A stretch of DNA of 64,000 nucleotides from [Flavobacterium] thermophilum (GTDB lineage: Bacteria > Bacillota > Bacilli > Bacillales > Anoxybacillaceae): positions 2,356,001 through 2,420,000 of the forward strand of contig UGGS01000001.1 in assembly GCA_900450595.1 (NCBI GenBank). The letters are read 5' to 3'. Position 1 is the stretch's first letter; the number at the start of each line of letters is the position of its first letter. The notes under the pieces were generated by a model. That model was not told the origin of the DNA. It saw only the letters and a list, made by a program, of their open reading frames with translations, and did not search any database. The position numbers and the translations under genes are program-made. Shown here piece by piece: positions 8,899-17,724 of the stretch.

Positions 8899-8914
8899 CT
8901 CAAAAACGATTTTT

Positions 8915-8928
8915 TGACCAATAGGTCG
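8915..8928. promoter_or_regulatory. TetR operator box 2
   Basis: TGACCAATAGGTCG, an imperfect copy of box 1, upstream of the -35 region. Confidence 0.5.
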
Positions 8929-8946
8929 TTTTTTTGCTAATTTCGT

Positions 8947-8960
8947 TGAACAATCGGTCA
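8947..8960. promoter_or_regulatory. TetR operator box 3
   Basis: TGAACAATCGGTCA, an imperfect copy exactly 32 bases (about three helical turns) from box 2. Confidence 0.5.
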
Positions 8961-8983
8961 ATATCCCTGCCTTCAAACAAAAA

Positions 8984-9021
8984 ACGGCCCCACCGCCTGA
9001 TTGAAGACGGTGAACGGCCGT
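8984..9021 (-). terminator. Terminator of the ROK kinase gene
   Basis: Stem ACGGCC (8984-8989) / GGCCGT (9016-9021) with an inner CACCG/CGGTG pair. Read on the minus strand it ends in GGCCGTTTTTTG, a good U-tract. Confidence 0.75.
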
Positions 9022-9026
9022 CCTTG

Positions 9027-9899
9027 CTATTCGATCGCTCTCGCCGCAAGCGCCAACGCGCCCGCGATGCCGGCGTTGTCGCCAAGCCCTGGAAGGACAA
9101 TATACTCATCAATCCGTCGCAAAATCGCCTCATGCTCGACATACCCGTTGAGCAGTTCCTGCACATGGCGGCGCACAAGCGGCAACACGTGCGTCTGCTT
9201 CATGACGCCTCCGCCCGTGATCACTTTTTTCGGCGATAACACGAGAATGTAGTTGGCAATCGCTTGGGCAAGATAAAAGGCTTCCAACTCCCATACTTCA
9301 TGGCGGTCCGCCAATTCCGCCCCCTTTTTCCCCCAGCGCCGCTCGATCGCCGGGCCGGACGCCATCCCTTCCAAGCAGTCGCCATGGTACGGGCATATGC
9401 CGGCAAACGCGTCATCCGGATGACGGCGGACCAAGATATGCCCCATCTCCGGATGAAGCAGCCCATGCAACAGGCGGCCCTCGACGATTGCCCCAACACC
9501 TATGCCCGTTCCGACCGTTATGTACAGGCAGCTGTCAAGCCCTCGCGCCGCCCCCCAGCGCTGTTCGCCAAGCGCCGCCGCGTTGACGTCCGTATCAAAG
9601 CCGATCGGCACCGGAAAATGCTGCTTCATCGTGCCGACAAAATCAAACTGCGCCCACGCCTGTTTCGGCGTGCTCGTAATATACCCGTACGTCGGACTGT
9701 CCGGACGCAAATCGACTGGGCCGAACGACCCGATGCCGATCGCCTCAATGCCATGCGGACGGAAAAAGTCGATGACGTGCGCCATCGTCTCTTCCGGCGC
9801 CGTCGTCGGAAACACCGCTCGTTCATGGATGTTCCCCTGTTCATCGCCGATGGCGCAGACAAATTTCGTGCCTCCAGCTTCAATGGCTCCTAGAATCAT
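9027..9899 (-). CDS. scrK: ROK-family fructokinase
   Basis: Phosphorylates fructose (possibly also mannose) to the 6-phosphate with ATP. The 290-aa length and sequence fit the ScrK/GmuE branch of ROK kinases. Seen: phosphate loop GAIEAGGTKF at the N-terminus, catalytic DTDVNAAALGE, second phosphate motif VGTGIGVGAI, and the zinc-binding stretch HPEMGHI followed by GICPYHGDCLEG. The start ATG 9899 has GAGAGG upstream. Between the exporter operon and a decayed sugar-transport locus, it may be a survivor of a larger sugar operon. The substrate is inferred from family. Confidence 0.86.
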   Translation of the reverse strand: MILGAIEAGGTKFVCAIGDEQGNIHERAVFPTTAPEETMAHVIDFFRPHGIEAIGIGSFGPVDLRPDSPTYGYITSTPKQAWAQFDFVGTMKQHFPVPIGFDTDVNAAALGEQRWGAARGLDSCLYITVGTGIGVGAIVEGRLLHGLLHPEMGHILVRRHPDDAFAGICPYHGDCLEGMASGPAIERRWGKKGAELADRHEVWELEAFYLAQAIANYILVLSPKKVITGGGVMKQTHVLPLVRRHVQELLNGYVEHEAILRRIDEYIVLPGLGDNAGIAGALALAARAIE

Positions 9900-9974
9900 A
9901 TGTACGCCTCTCTTTCTTCATCTGCTCTTTTGTTGTATCTATTTTACTGGAAAAAGGGAGAGGACATCAATGGC

Positions 9975-10000
9975 AAAAAGCCGCTGATCAGCGGCTTTTT
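9975..10000. terminator. Bidirectional terminator
   Basis: AAAAAGCCGCTGA / TCAGCGGCTTTTT, a 26-bp perfect palindrome with A/T tails on both sides. It lies downstream of the chimeric sugar-transport remnant. Confidence 0.85.
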
Positions 10001-10061
10001 GAAACATAGGGAAATCGATTCTATTGTCCGCCGGGGTTGTTGATCTACACCGCTGATCGGC

Positions 10062-11035
10062 TCACCCCTTCACCGACCCCGCGAGCAAGCCGCGGACGAA
10101 GTATTTGCCGAGGAAAATGTACACAAGCAAAGTCGGCAGCGCGGCGAGCAAGGCGCCTGCCATTTGTACGTTCCATTGCACGATTTGGCTGCCGGATAAG
10201 TTTTGCAGTGCGACCATGATCGGCTGTTTGTCCGAGGTCGTAATCGTCACGGCAAACAAAAACTCGTTCCAAATGTTCGTAAACTGCCAGATTGCCACAA
10301 CGACAAATCCGGTGATGGACAACAAGTCTTTTTTCCGAATGACTTTCGTCTCCGTATTCGTCACCACCGGCACGTCTCTCCCGGCGACGATCTCGGCCAT
10401 CATTTTGACAGCCTTGTATCCCATTTCATACGGCTCCTGCACCACGGTCGCCGCAATCGTTCCTTTTTGCAAATAGCGGATCGTCTCAGGAAGCGTATCA
10501 AAACCAATAATATACGTCTTTTGCTCCCGATGAAACTGCTCGACCACCTTGGCAACGCCAATCGCATCAAGCGCGCTCGTGCCGTAAAACGCATTCACAT
10601 CCGGGTGCTTTTTCAAAATCGTATACGCCTTTTCCGCGGCTTGTACACGCGTAATGTGCGACTCTTCGATGGCAACGATGCGGATGCCTTTTTCCTGTCT
10701 CACCGCATCCTCAAATCCGCGCACTCGCAGCTGTTGGTGCGCCGCCGTCAAACTGCCGGTAATAATCGCGACCGTCGCTTTGCCCTTCGTATCCTCAGCT
10801 AACGCCCGTCCCGCGAGAAAACCGGCATAATAATTATCCGTTCCCACATAGGCGACACGTCGGCTCGTCGGGGCATCCGTATCGATTGTCACCACAGGAA
10901 TATTCTTGTCCGTGATTTCGTTAATCACTGGGACAAATTCCGCTTCCGTCAACCCTTGTGTGATAATCCCATCGACTTTCGCTGCTGCGGCTTTTTTCAA
11001 AATGCGCAAATGCTCATCATCAAGTGCAGAACGAG
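10062..11035 (-). pseudogene. Chimera: sugar-binding protein fragment fused to the C-terminus of an ABC sugar permease
   Basis: Two unrelated parts share one open frame. From about 11030 to 10323 the product is a type I periplasmic sugar-binding protein ([48 protein letters not shown]) lacking its signal peptide and first strands. From about 10322 to 10062 it becomes the last ~85 residues of a MalG-type permease ([32 protein letters not shown]), without the EAA loop. The 5' end runs into the terminator of the neighbouring Rpn gene. This is the scar of a deletion inside a transport operon, and the product cannot work as either component. Confidence 0.85.
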
Positions 11036-11083
11036 CAAAAAAAAACGCCGTTCCGAAACAGATTGGCTGCATTGGAACGGCGT
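11036..11083 (-). terminator. Terminator of the Rpn nuclease gene
   Basis: Stem ACGCCGTTCC (11045-11054) / GGAACGGCGT (11074-11083), followed on the minus strand by a run of nine U. It marks the edge of the inserted or retained Rpn unit against the truncated binding-protein gene. Confidence 0.85.
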
Positions 11084-11094
11084 CTCCCCATTTT

Positions 11095-11949
11095 TTACTC
11101 TTTCAACTTTTCCACTGCCTCCACTGGCAGTCCGGTCAACTCACAAATCGTTGGCACATCATATCCTTTCCCTAACATCCGTTTCGCAACGTCCATCTTG
11201 CCTTTTTCCATCCCCTTTTCCACCCCCCGTTGCTCGTACGACACGATGAGATCCATCACTTTTTTCGCTTCCTTCGTTTCCATTTCGTTCACCTCGTTTC
11301 GCAATTCGAGTTCCTCTTGTTCGGACAGCGTCAAATACGTCTCGAAAAATCCAAACAACAGCCGCTGTTTCGCTTCATCAAGCTCCAAACGGACGAGCAT
11401 GCGCAAAAATTCTCTTTTCACGGCCACTCTTTCACTTTCATTATACCCCATTTTGCTTAACAGAGCGGCGGCGACCGGGTTATCGCGGCGAATGTACTCG
11501 CGCCATGGCAACTTGCGCAGTTCAACGGTAAGAAAGCGGAAATCGACAACGGTTAGGAACGGAAACTGGATGGTGAACGAGGACGGTTCATCGCGGATGG
11601 CGTCATAGCTGAAGATGGCAACGGGCAGAATGCGGCGGCGGTATTTTTGAAACAAACGGCTGACATAAAGGAACATGCGCTCGGGAAACGCCGGCTGCGT
11701 GTAGCTTTGGTGCTCGATATGGACGATGATCAGCCCGTCTTCCCCTTTCAATTTTGTTTCCACCAATAGATCGACACGGTGCTTTTCGCCGGCTGCCACA
11801 TCCGTAAACACCTCTTCGGACAAAAAGGAGATGTGGCGGAAGTCGACTTGTTCATACACATGCGGGAAAAACAGAAGCAAAAACTCTTCAAAAAACGTCG
11901 ACAACAACTCCTTAAACAGCCGATCATGGTCGATTCGCGTTTCGGACAC
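11095..11949 (-). CDS. Rpn-family recombination-promoting nuclease / putative transposase
   Basis: A 284-aa protein of the PD-(D/E)XK Rpn/YhgA-like group, common in many copies in Geobacillus. The start is GTG 11949, with AAGGAGG five bases upstream; an earlier ATG in frame has no such site. Core seen: [17 protein letters not shown] at the N-terminus and the nuclease stretch [10 protein letters not shown] followed by IIVHIEHQS (about residues 55-80). The C-terminal helical tail ([24 protein letters not shown]) is typical. E. coli members cleave DNA and raise RecA-independent recombination. Whether this copy is active is unknown. Confidence 0.82.
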   Translation of the reverse strand: MSETRIDHDRLFKELLSTFFEEFLLLFFPHVYEQVDFRHISFLSEEVFTDVAAGEKHRVDLLVETKLKGEDGLIIVHIEHQSYTQPAFPERMFLYVSRLFQKYRRRILPVAIFSYDAIRDEPSSFTIQFPFLTVVDFRFLTVELRKLPWREYIRRDNPVAAALLSKMGYNESERVAVKREFLRMLVRLELDEAKQRLLFGFFETYLTLSEQEELELRNEVNEMETKEAKKVMDLIVSYEQRGVEKGMEKGKMDVAKRMLGKGYDVPTICELTGLPVEAVEKLKE

Positions 11950-12115
11950 GGTCTCCCTCCTTGTGATATTTGAACTTCCTTTATTTTCTTCGCCGCGCCT
12001 TAGGCAAAATCCTGCCGAAAAGGCTGGTGAAAAGCATTGATTTTGTCTAAAATAAGGGGAACGTGAACGGGAAGAAAGCCCTTGTGTTGTGCGGCTTTTC
12101 ACGATGAAATGACAA

Positions 12116-12136
12116 AGCCGCCTGTCACTGGCGGCC
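12116..12136 (-). terminator. Terminator of licH
   Basis: GCCGCC (12117-12122) / GGCGGC (12130-12135), then CTTTGTC on the minus strand, 20-40 bases after the licH stop. Confidence 0.65.
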
Positions 12137-12154
12137 TTGTCAGTCCACTATAGC

Positions 12155-13498
12155 TTAGTTTCCAGCCGCTGCTTTGGTCTGTTTGAAAAACTGCGGCAAA
12201 TGTTCTTTATGCGCTTCAAGCATTTCGTCCAACATTTGTTTGGCGATGGTGTCAGACGGCACAAGCGGATTGATCGTCATGGCGACGAGCGCCGTTTGGT
12301 AGTCGTCGGTGACCGCCGCTTCGGCTGCGACGCGCTCGAACGACTTGATTTGCTGGACGAGCCCGCGCACCGCGACCGGCAAGTCGCCGACGGCGATCGG
12401 TTTCGGCCCATCTTTTGTGATGACGCAGTTGACCTCAACGGCTGATTCTGGCGGAATGCTGGCAATGGCGCCGTTGTTTCTCGTGTTGACCGGCTGAATG
12501 TCGCGCTTGTCGTTGTAGATGGAGCTGATCAAGCTGCAGGCGGCGTCGCTGTAGTACGCCCCGCCGCGCTGTTCGAGCTGCGGCGGCTTGATGGCCAAGT
12601 TCGGGTCTTTGTACAGCTCAAACAGCTCTTTTTCGAGCTGTTGGACGACTTCGGCGCGGGTTCCTTTCGTTTTCGCCGCTTCCAGTTCCTCGGCGAGCAT
12701 TTTGTCTGTTTGGTAGTAATACCGGTGGTACGGGCATGGCAGCACTTTCAGCCCTTTTAGGAAATCCGGCTCCCAGCCAAGGTCGACGATATTTTTCATC
12801 GTCACACCGGAACGATCCGGATGGGCAAGGAGGTCGATCACCTTTTCCGTCACCCGGACGCCGTCCAGATAGACGTGCAAGCCAAACACCATATGGTTCA
12901 AGCCGGCAAAATCAATGTGCACGCGGTCGGCATCAACGCCAAGCAGCTTGGCGACGCCCATGCGCATGCCGATCGGCACGTTGCACAACCCGACGACTTT
13001 CTCCTGCTTCGTATAGCGCAAGACGGCTTCCGTCACCATTCCATCCGGGTTTGTGAAGTTGATCAGCCATGCATCGGGGCAAAGCTCTTCCATATCGCGA
13101 ATGATGTCCAAAATGACCGGAATGGTGCGCAGCCCTTTAAACAATCCACCCGGACCGTTTGTCTCTTGGCCGATCACCCCGTATTGGAGCGGGATGCGCT
13201 CGTCTTTCGCCCGCGCCTCAAGACCGCCGACGCGAAACTGCGTCGTGACAAAATCAGCTCCTTCTAGCGCCCGACGGCGATCCAAAGTCAAATGAATCTC
13301 GATCGGCACACCGGCTTTTTCGACCATCCGTTTGGCAAGGGCGCCGACGATTTCGAGTTTTTCTTTGCCTTCCGGAATATCGACAAGCCACAGTTCCCCG
13401 ACCGGCAATTCATGATAACGCTTGATCAACCCTTCGACCAATTCCGGCGTGTAGCTTGACCCGCCGCCGATCGTCGCCATTTTCAATCGTTTCCCCAT
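12155..13498 (-). CDS. licH: 6-phospho-beta-glucosidase, GH4 family
   Basis: Hydrolyses cellobiose-6-phosphate and related PTS-imported beta-glucosides. The 447-aa product is a GH4 enzyme needing NAD+ and a divalent metal: N-terminal dinucleotide motif TIGGGSSYTPEL, LINFTNPDGM, metal-binding VGLCNVPIGM and GLNHMVFG, then CPYHRYYY. It matches Bacillus LicH. Oddities: the ATG at 13498 has no ribosome site (only GAACCGGTGCACTT precedes it), and an unrelated RpiR gene fragment starts within a few bases of it. The promoter region thus looks deleted, and the gene may be silent though intact. Confidence 0.88.
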   Translation of the reverse strand: MGKRLKMATIGGGSSYTPELVEGLIKRYHELPVGELWLVDIPEGKEKLEIVGALAKRMVEKAGVPIEIHLTLDRRRALEGADFVTTQFRVGGLEARAKDERIPLQYGVIGQETNGPGGLFKGLRTIPVILDIIRDMEELCPDAWLINFTNPDGMVTEAVLRYTKQEKVVGLCNVPIGMRMGVAKLLGVDADRVHIDFAGLNHMVFGLHVYLDGVRVTEKVIDLLAHPDRSGVTMKNIVDLGWEPDFLKGLKVLPCPYHRYYYQTDKMLAEELEAAKTKGTRAEVVQQLEKELFELYKDPNLAIKPPQLEQRGGAYYSDAACSLISSIYNDKRDIQPVNTRNNGAIASIPPESAVEVNCVITKDGPKPIAVGDLPVAVRGLVQQIKSFERVAAEAAVTDDYQTALVAMTINPLVPSDTIAKQMLDEMLEAHKEHLPQFFKQTKAAAGN

Positions 13499-13503
13499 AA
13501 GTG

Positions 13504-13731
13504 CACCGGTTCAAGGAAAACGGCAGCACGATCATCAGCATCACCAATCGGAAACATTGCACACTCGCGAACATCTCGGACTACAACTTGACATACTATA
13601 CCACGCCGGAGCGGATCGGACAGACGGATGTCACCACTCAGCTTCCGGTCGTCTACTTGCTTGAGCGGCTGGCGAAGGAAATGTATCGGTTGCTGCCGGC
13701 GCAGACTGACCGCGGGCCGAGCGGACGGTGA
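13504..13731 (+). pseudogene. C-terminal fragment of an RpiR/MurR-type regulator
   Basis: About 75 codons open on the plus strand encode the tail of a SIS domain: GSTIISITNRKHCTLANISD, then YTTPERIG and LPVVYLLERLAKEMYRLL. The helix-turn-helix part and most of the SIS domain are missing, and the fragment begins right at the licH start. RpiR-type regulators commonly control beta-glucoside operons, which fits its neighbours. Confidence 0.75.
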
Positions 13732-13736
13732 CAAAG

Positions 13737-13802
13737 CTACAGCTCGGCACCGTTCGTCTCAATCACACGCTGATACCAATAAACCGTGTTTGGCGAAAAA
13801 AG
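13737..13802 (-). pseudogene. Extreme C-terminus of a GH1 6-phospho-beta-glucosidase
   Basis: On the minus strand, VYWYQRVIETNGAEL followed by a stop codon (13739-13737) reproduces the usual C-terminal end of BglA/BglH-type enzymes. Only some 20 residues remain. Together with licH and the RpiR tail it is a relic of a beta-glucoside locus. Confidence 0.6.
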
Positions 13803-14103
13803 TAAAGGGCGCGGCGGCTTTTTGTAACGCCACGAACGCGAAAAACAATTGTTTCTTCGGAGTAACAAACTGTTACAAAAAGGATAAGAAAAGCAAGCGC
13901 GCAGTATGCAAAAAGCAACCGTGAGGACGTTTCATGAAATGCGAGCAACGGCACTCTCCATCCTTGTAGAGAAACACAAGAAGAAAAAGGTGCTCCATTC
14001 GTTCGGAGCACCCTTTTCCACATGCAGGACGGTCTTTCCCTAGTGATCGTTGGGAGAAAATCGCTATTACCTTCATCCGTTGAACCGCCATACGGACGAA
14101 GCG
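13803..14103. other. Gene-free stretch
   Basis: Holds a bidirectional terminator (13989-14012) and otherwise AT-rich, frame-broken sequence between the GH1 fragment and the FAD-oxidase gene. No further gene remnant was recognised. Confidence 0.5.
13989..14012. terminator. Bidirectional terminator
   Basis: GGTGCTCC (13989-13996) / GGAGCACC (14005-14012), flanked by AAAAA and CTTTT. It could serve the FAD-oxidase operon on the minus strand. Confidence 0.75.
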
Positions 14104-15471
14104 TTACGGCAAAAAGATTTTTCCCGGATTGAGAATGCCGTTCGGGTCAAACAGCTGTTTCAACCGTTTCATCCAAAGCACGGCGTCTCCTTTTTCTTCA
14201 CGCAAAAACGCCCGTTTGCCGATGCCGATGCCGTGCTCTCCCGTGCACGTGCCGCCGCGCGATAAGGCATAGCGGACGATATGGGCGTGCACGCGTTCGA
14301 TCCGCGCCATCTCATCCGCATCGTTCGGGTCAAAGGCAAGCACCGTATGGTAATTGCCGTCGCCGACATGGCCGAAAATCGCGGCGGTCATGTTCTGCTC
14401 GTTGACAAGCCGGCGCGTATCGGCGATCGCCCCCGGCAGCTCGGACAGCGGCACGCACACATCAGTTGAGAGCATCGCCTTGCCTGGATAGGCGGCTTGA
14501 ATGGCGAACGCCGCATGGTGGCGCGCTTCCCACAGCTTCGCGCGGGCGAGCGAGTCCGTCTCGACCGCAAAGGAAACCGCGCCTTCGGACTCGCACAATT
14601 CTTTGACGAGTTCCGTCCCATCGTCCACGCTCGCGCGGCTGCCGTTCAATTCGATAAACAGCGTCGGCGTCACCGGATAATCCGTCTTTTTGTATGCGTT
14701 GACCGCGGCGATCGTCGCCTCGTCCACGAGCTCGATTTTGCCGGGGCCGACGCCGGACCGCAAAATGGCAAACGCAGCCCCTGCCGCTGTCTCGAGAGAC
14801 GGGAAGCACACTTTGATGGCGTTCGTCGCCTCTGGAATGCCATGCAGGCGGACAATAAGGCGGGTGAAGACGCCGAGCGTCCCTTCCGATCCGACGAACA
14901 AGCCGGTCAAGTCATAGCCGGCCGACGATTTCACCGCCAAACTTCCCGTCTGAATGACTGAACCGTCCGCGAGCACCACCTCTAATCCGAGCACTTGATC
15001 GCGCGTGACGCCGTATTTCACGCAGTTCGTGCCGCTCGCGTTCGTCGCCGCCATGCCGCCGATCGTCGCGTCCGCCCCCGGATCGACCGGGAAAAACAAC
15101 CCGTATCGCTTCAGCGCCTCATTCAGCTGCAGCCGCGTCACCCCGGGCTCGACGATCGCCAAAAAATCATCGGGACGAATGTCAATGATGTGGTTCATCA
15201 ACGTCAAATCGAGGCTAATCCCGCCTTGGACCGGAATGACATGCCCTTCCAAGCTCGTGCCGGCGCCAAACGGTGTGACCGGAATGCGATGCTCGTTGGC
15301 AAACGCCAGCACCCGGCTCACTTCCGCCGCCGTTTTCGGAAACACGACGACATCTGGCGCATGCGGCGCATGGTAGGCGATGCCTTTGCTGTGGTGTTCG
15401 AGCACCGTTTCGTTTTGGCTCACCCGCTCGCGGTCGCCGATCAATTCAAGCAGTGATTCGTATACGTTCAT
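14104..15471 (-). CDS. FAD-linked oxidase, D-lactate dehydrogenase / GlcD type
   Basis: A 455-aa flavoprotein of the PCMH/VAO class that oxidises a 2-hydroxy acid, most likely D-lactate or glycolate, to the 2-oxo acid. FAD-binding motifs are clear: PFGAGTSLEGH, VEPGVTRLQLN, DATIGGMAATNASGTNCVKYG, SSAGYDLTGLFVGSEGTLG. The C-terminal catalytic/metal region has FGHVGDGNYHTVL and GGTCTGEHGIGIGKR. The start at 15471 has GAGGAGG. It is the last gene behind E2-E1alpha-E1beta on the same strand. Converting D-lactate to pyruvate would feed that complex, a link inferred from gene order. Confidence 0.85.
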   Translation of the reverse strand: MNVYESLLELIGDRERVSQNETVLEHHSKGIAYHAPHAPDVVVFPKTAAEVSRVLAFANEHRIPVTPFGAGTSLEGHVIPVQGGISLDLTLMNHIIDIRPDDFLAIVEPGVTRLQLNEALKRYGLFFPVDPGADATIGGMAATNASGTNCVKYGVTRDQVLGLEVVLADGSVIQTGSLAVKSSAGYDLTGLFVGSEGTLGVFTRLIVRLHGIPEATNAIKVCFPSLETAAGAAFAILRSGVGPGKIELVDEATIAAVNAYKKTDYPVTPTLFIELNGSRASVDDGTELVKELCESEGAVSFAVETDSLARAKLWEARHHAAFAIQAAYPGKAMLSTDVCVPLSELPGAIADTRRLVNEQNMTAAIFGHVGDGNYHTVLAFDPNDADEMARIERVHAHIVRYALSRGGTCTGEHGIGIGKRAFLREEKGDAVLWMKRLKQLFDPNGILNPGKIFLP

Positions 15472-15499
15472 CGTTCTCCTCCTCACCCGATCGGATCAA

Positions 15500-15524
15500 G
15501 CGGCGCCACCCATCGATGCGCCGC
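15500..15524. terminator. Intercistronic hairpin
   Basis: GCGGCGC (15500-15506) / GCGCCGC (15518-15524) between E1beta and the oxidase. The U-tract is only good on the plus strand, so on the minus strand it may stabilise or partly terminate the mRNA. Confidence 0.4.
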
Positions 15525-15580
15525 CTTTTCTCTTGACGCACTCTGATGGTGGATCGATCGACCCGGATGGCATGGTTCGT

Positions 15581-16558
15581 TTAGTAACGGAGCAACGTTT
15601 CAATTCCTTCCGCAATCCGCTCGGCGTTCGGCAGCCAATCATCCTCCACCGACGGCACCGGATACGGCGTGTCGTAGCCGGCGATACGCACGATTGGAGC
15701 TGATAGAGAAAACAGCGCCCGCTCGCTGATCAAGGCCGCCACTTCGGCGCCAAACCCGCCCGTTTTCACTGCTTCATGGACGATCATCACCCGTCCTGTT
15801 TTTTCCACCGAAGTGATGATGGTGTCGATATCAAGCGGCTGCAGGCAGCGAAGGTCGATCACTTCCGCGCTGACCCCTTTCGCTCCCATCTCGGCGGCGA
15901 CTTTGTCGGCAAGCGGCACGGTCGCCCCCCAAGCAATGATCGTCACATCGTCTCCTTCTTTCACAACCCGTGCTTGGCCGAGCGGAATCGTGTACGGCTC
16001 TTCGGGCACTTCCATGCGAAACGCCCGATACAGCTTCATCGGCTCCAGAAACAGAACCGGGTCTTCATCGCGAATGGCGGAAATGAGCAGCCCTTTCGCA
16101 TCGTACGGATTGGACGGCATGACGACTTTTAAGCCCGGCGAATGGGTAAACAGCGCCTCCAACGCATCGGAGTGCAATTCCGGCGTCCGCACCCCGCCGC
16201 CGTACGGGCTGCGCACGACGATCGGGCACGAAAACCGTCCGGCCGAGCGGAAGCGGATGCGCGCCGCCTGGGCCGCCAGCTGGTCCATCGCCTGGTACAC
16301 AAACCCGAGAAACTGAATTTCGGCAATCGGGCGCATGCCGTTGATCGCCAGTCCAATAGACGTGCCGATAATGCCCGATTCCGCAAGCGGCGTATCAAAC
16401 ACACGCCCCTCGCCAAACTGCGCAAGCAGCCCGTCCGTCGCCCGGAAGACGCCGCCGTTTTCGCCGACATCCTCGCCCAGCACGATGATGCGCGGATCGC
16501 GCTCCATCTCTTGGCGCATCGCTTCATTGATCGCTTCAATCATCGTCAATTCCGCCAT
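15581..16558 (-). CDS. 2-oxo acid dehydrogenase E1 component, beta subunit
   Basis: With E1alpha it decarboxylates a 2-oxo acid (pyruvate or a branched-chain one) on thiamine diphosphate and transfers the acyl group to E2-bound lipoate. The 325-aa length is standard. Seen: LGEDVGENGGVFRAT, FDTPLAESGIIGTSIGLA, RSPYGGGVRTPELHSD and the C-terminal IVHEAVKTGGFGAEVAA. Its ATG follows the E1alpha stop with no gap (TAAATG), so translation is coupled. The sequence is PdhB-like. It is a second E1, not in the usual pdhABCD order. Confidence 0.92.
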   Translation of the reverse strand: MAELTMIEAINEAMRQEMERDPRIIVLGEDVGENGGVFRATDGLLAQFGEGRVFDTPLAESGIIGTSIGLAINGMRPIAEIQFLGFVYQAMDQLAAQAARIRFRSAGRFSCPIVVRSPYGGGVRTPELHSDALEALFTHSPGLKVVMPSNPYDAKGLLISAIRDEDPVLFLEPMKLYRAFRMEVPEEPYTIPLGQARVVKEGDDVTIIAWGATVPLADKVAAEMGAKGVSAEVIDLRCLQPLDIDTIITSVEKTGRVMIVHEAVKTGGFGAEVAALISERALFSLSAPIVRIAGYDTPYPVPSVEDDWLPNAERIAEGIETLLRY

Positions 16559-17638
16559 TTATCTCACCCCGCTCCGTTGTTTGCGCCGCATCACTTCGTC
16601 TTTTTGCTCGGCCAGCAATTTGGGCGCCTCGCTGTACACACAATCGAATGCATCGACAATCGAACCGGACTTGCTGGCGATGGCCGCCTCGTACGCCGCG
16701 GTCACTTCATCATTCACTTGGGCGACAAGCGCGTCTTCCTGCGCTTCCGTCCATAATCCGCGCCGTTCCAAAAGCAGGCGCAGACGGCGGAGCGGATCTT
16801 TCGCCCGCCATGTCTCGACTTCTTCCGGCCGGCGGTATTTCGTCGGGTCATCCGCCGTCGTGTGCGGCCCGAGCCGATAGGTGAGCGCCTCGATCAACAT
16901 CGGCCCCTCGCCGCGGCGAGCGGCTTCGACGGCCTGCCTCATCGTTTCGTACACCGCCAGCACATCGTTGCCGTCAACGAGCACCCCTTTCATCCCGTAA
17001 GCGAGCGCTTTTTGCGCGATCGTCCGGCTTGCCGTCTGTTTCCGGTACGGGACGCTAATGGCGTACTGGTTGTTTTGGCAGAAAAAGATGACCGGCACGT
17101 TGTACACCGCGGCAAAATTCATCGCTTCATGAAAATCGCCCTCTGACGTCGCCCCGTCGCCGAAATACGCCACCGATACTTGCGATTCGCCTTTCAATTT
17201 CGACGCCCACGCGCAGCCGACCGCATGAAGCGTCTGAGCAGCGATGATGATTTGCGTCGGGAAAATGTTCACTCCCTCCGGCATCCGTTTCCCTGACAAG
17301 CGGCCCTGCACGTAATGGAAAAACTGCTCAAGCGGCATGCCATGCATCAAGCATACCGCCACTTCGCGGTAGCTCGGGAAAATCCAATCGTCTTTATGAA
17401 GCGCAAGGGCGCTGCCGATTTGCGCCGCCTCTTGGCCGCTGAACGGGGCGTAGGTCCCGATCCGCCCCTGCCGCTGCATGCGCAACAGCCGCTCATCAAT
17501 GACGCGCGCCCGCCGCATTTCCCGATAGGCGCGAAGCAGCCATTCATCGGAAAACGCCGCCAGCTGCCTCTCGTCGCCGTTTCCGTTTTCGTCCAAAATT
17601 TGCACGACCTCGACCGACAATTGGTCCGGATCAAACAT
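16559..17638 (-). CDS. 2-oxo acid dehydrogenase E1 component, alpha subunit
   Basis: The 359-aa alpha subunit carries the thiamine-diphosphate motif GDGATSEGDFHEAMNFAAVY followed by FFCQNNQYAISVP (about 165-200) and the loop RLGPHTTADDPTKYR that orders on cofactor binding. RQGRIGTYAPFSGQEA is typical of PDH/BCKDH E1alpha. I chose ATG 17638 for GGGAGG eight bases upstream; an upstream ATG at 17665 is possible but weaker. It lies between E2 (upstream) and E1beta (downstream) in one operon. Confidence 0.92.
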   Translation of the reverse strand: MFDPDQLSVEVVQILDENGNGDERQLAAFSDEWLLRAYREMRRARVIDERLLRMQRQGRIGTYAPFSGQEAAQIGSALALHKDDWIFPSYREVAVCLMHGMPLEQFFHYVQGRLSGKRMPEGVNIFPTQIIIAAQTLHAVGCAWASKLKGESQVSVAYFGDGATSEGDFHEAMNFAAVYNVPVIFFCQNNQYAISVPYRKQTASRTIAQKALAYGMKGVLVDGNDVLAVYETMRQAVEAARRGEGPMLIEALTYRLGPHTTADDPTKYRRPEEVETWRAKDPLRRLRLLLERRGLWTEAQEDALVAQVNDEVTAAYEAAIASKSGSIVDAFDCVYSEAPKLLAEQKDEVMRRKQRSGVR

Positions 17639-17724
17639 GGGCTTCCCTCCCATTTGTATTTTCATAGGCGGCTCGTTCCTTTTCCCATCTCGCCCTTTTC
17701 CAACATGGGGCAAAGGCCCGCCCT

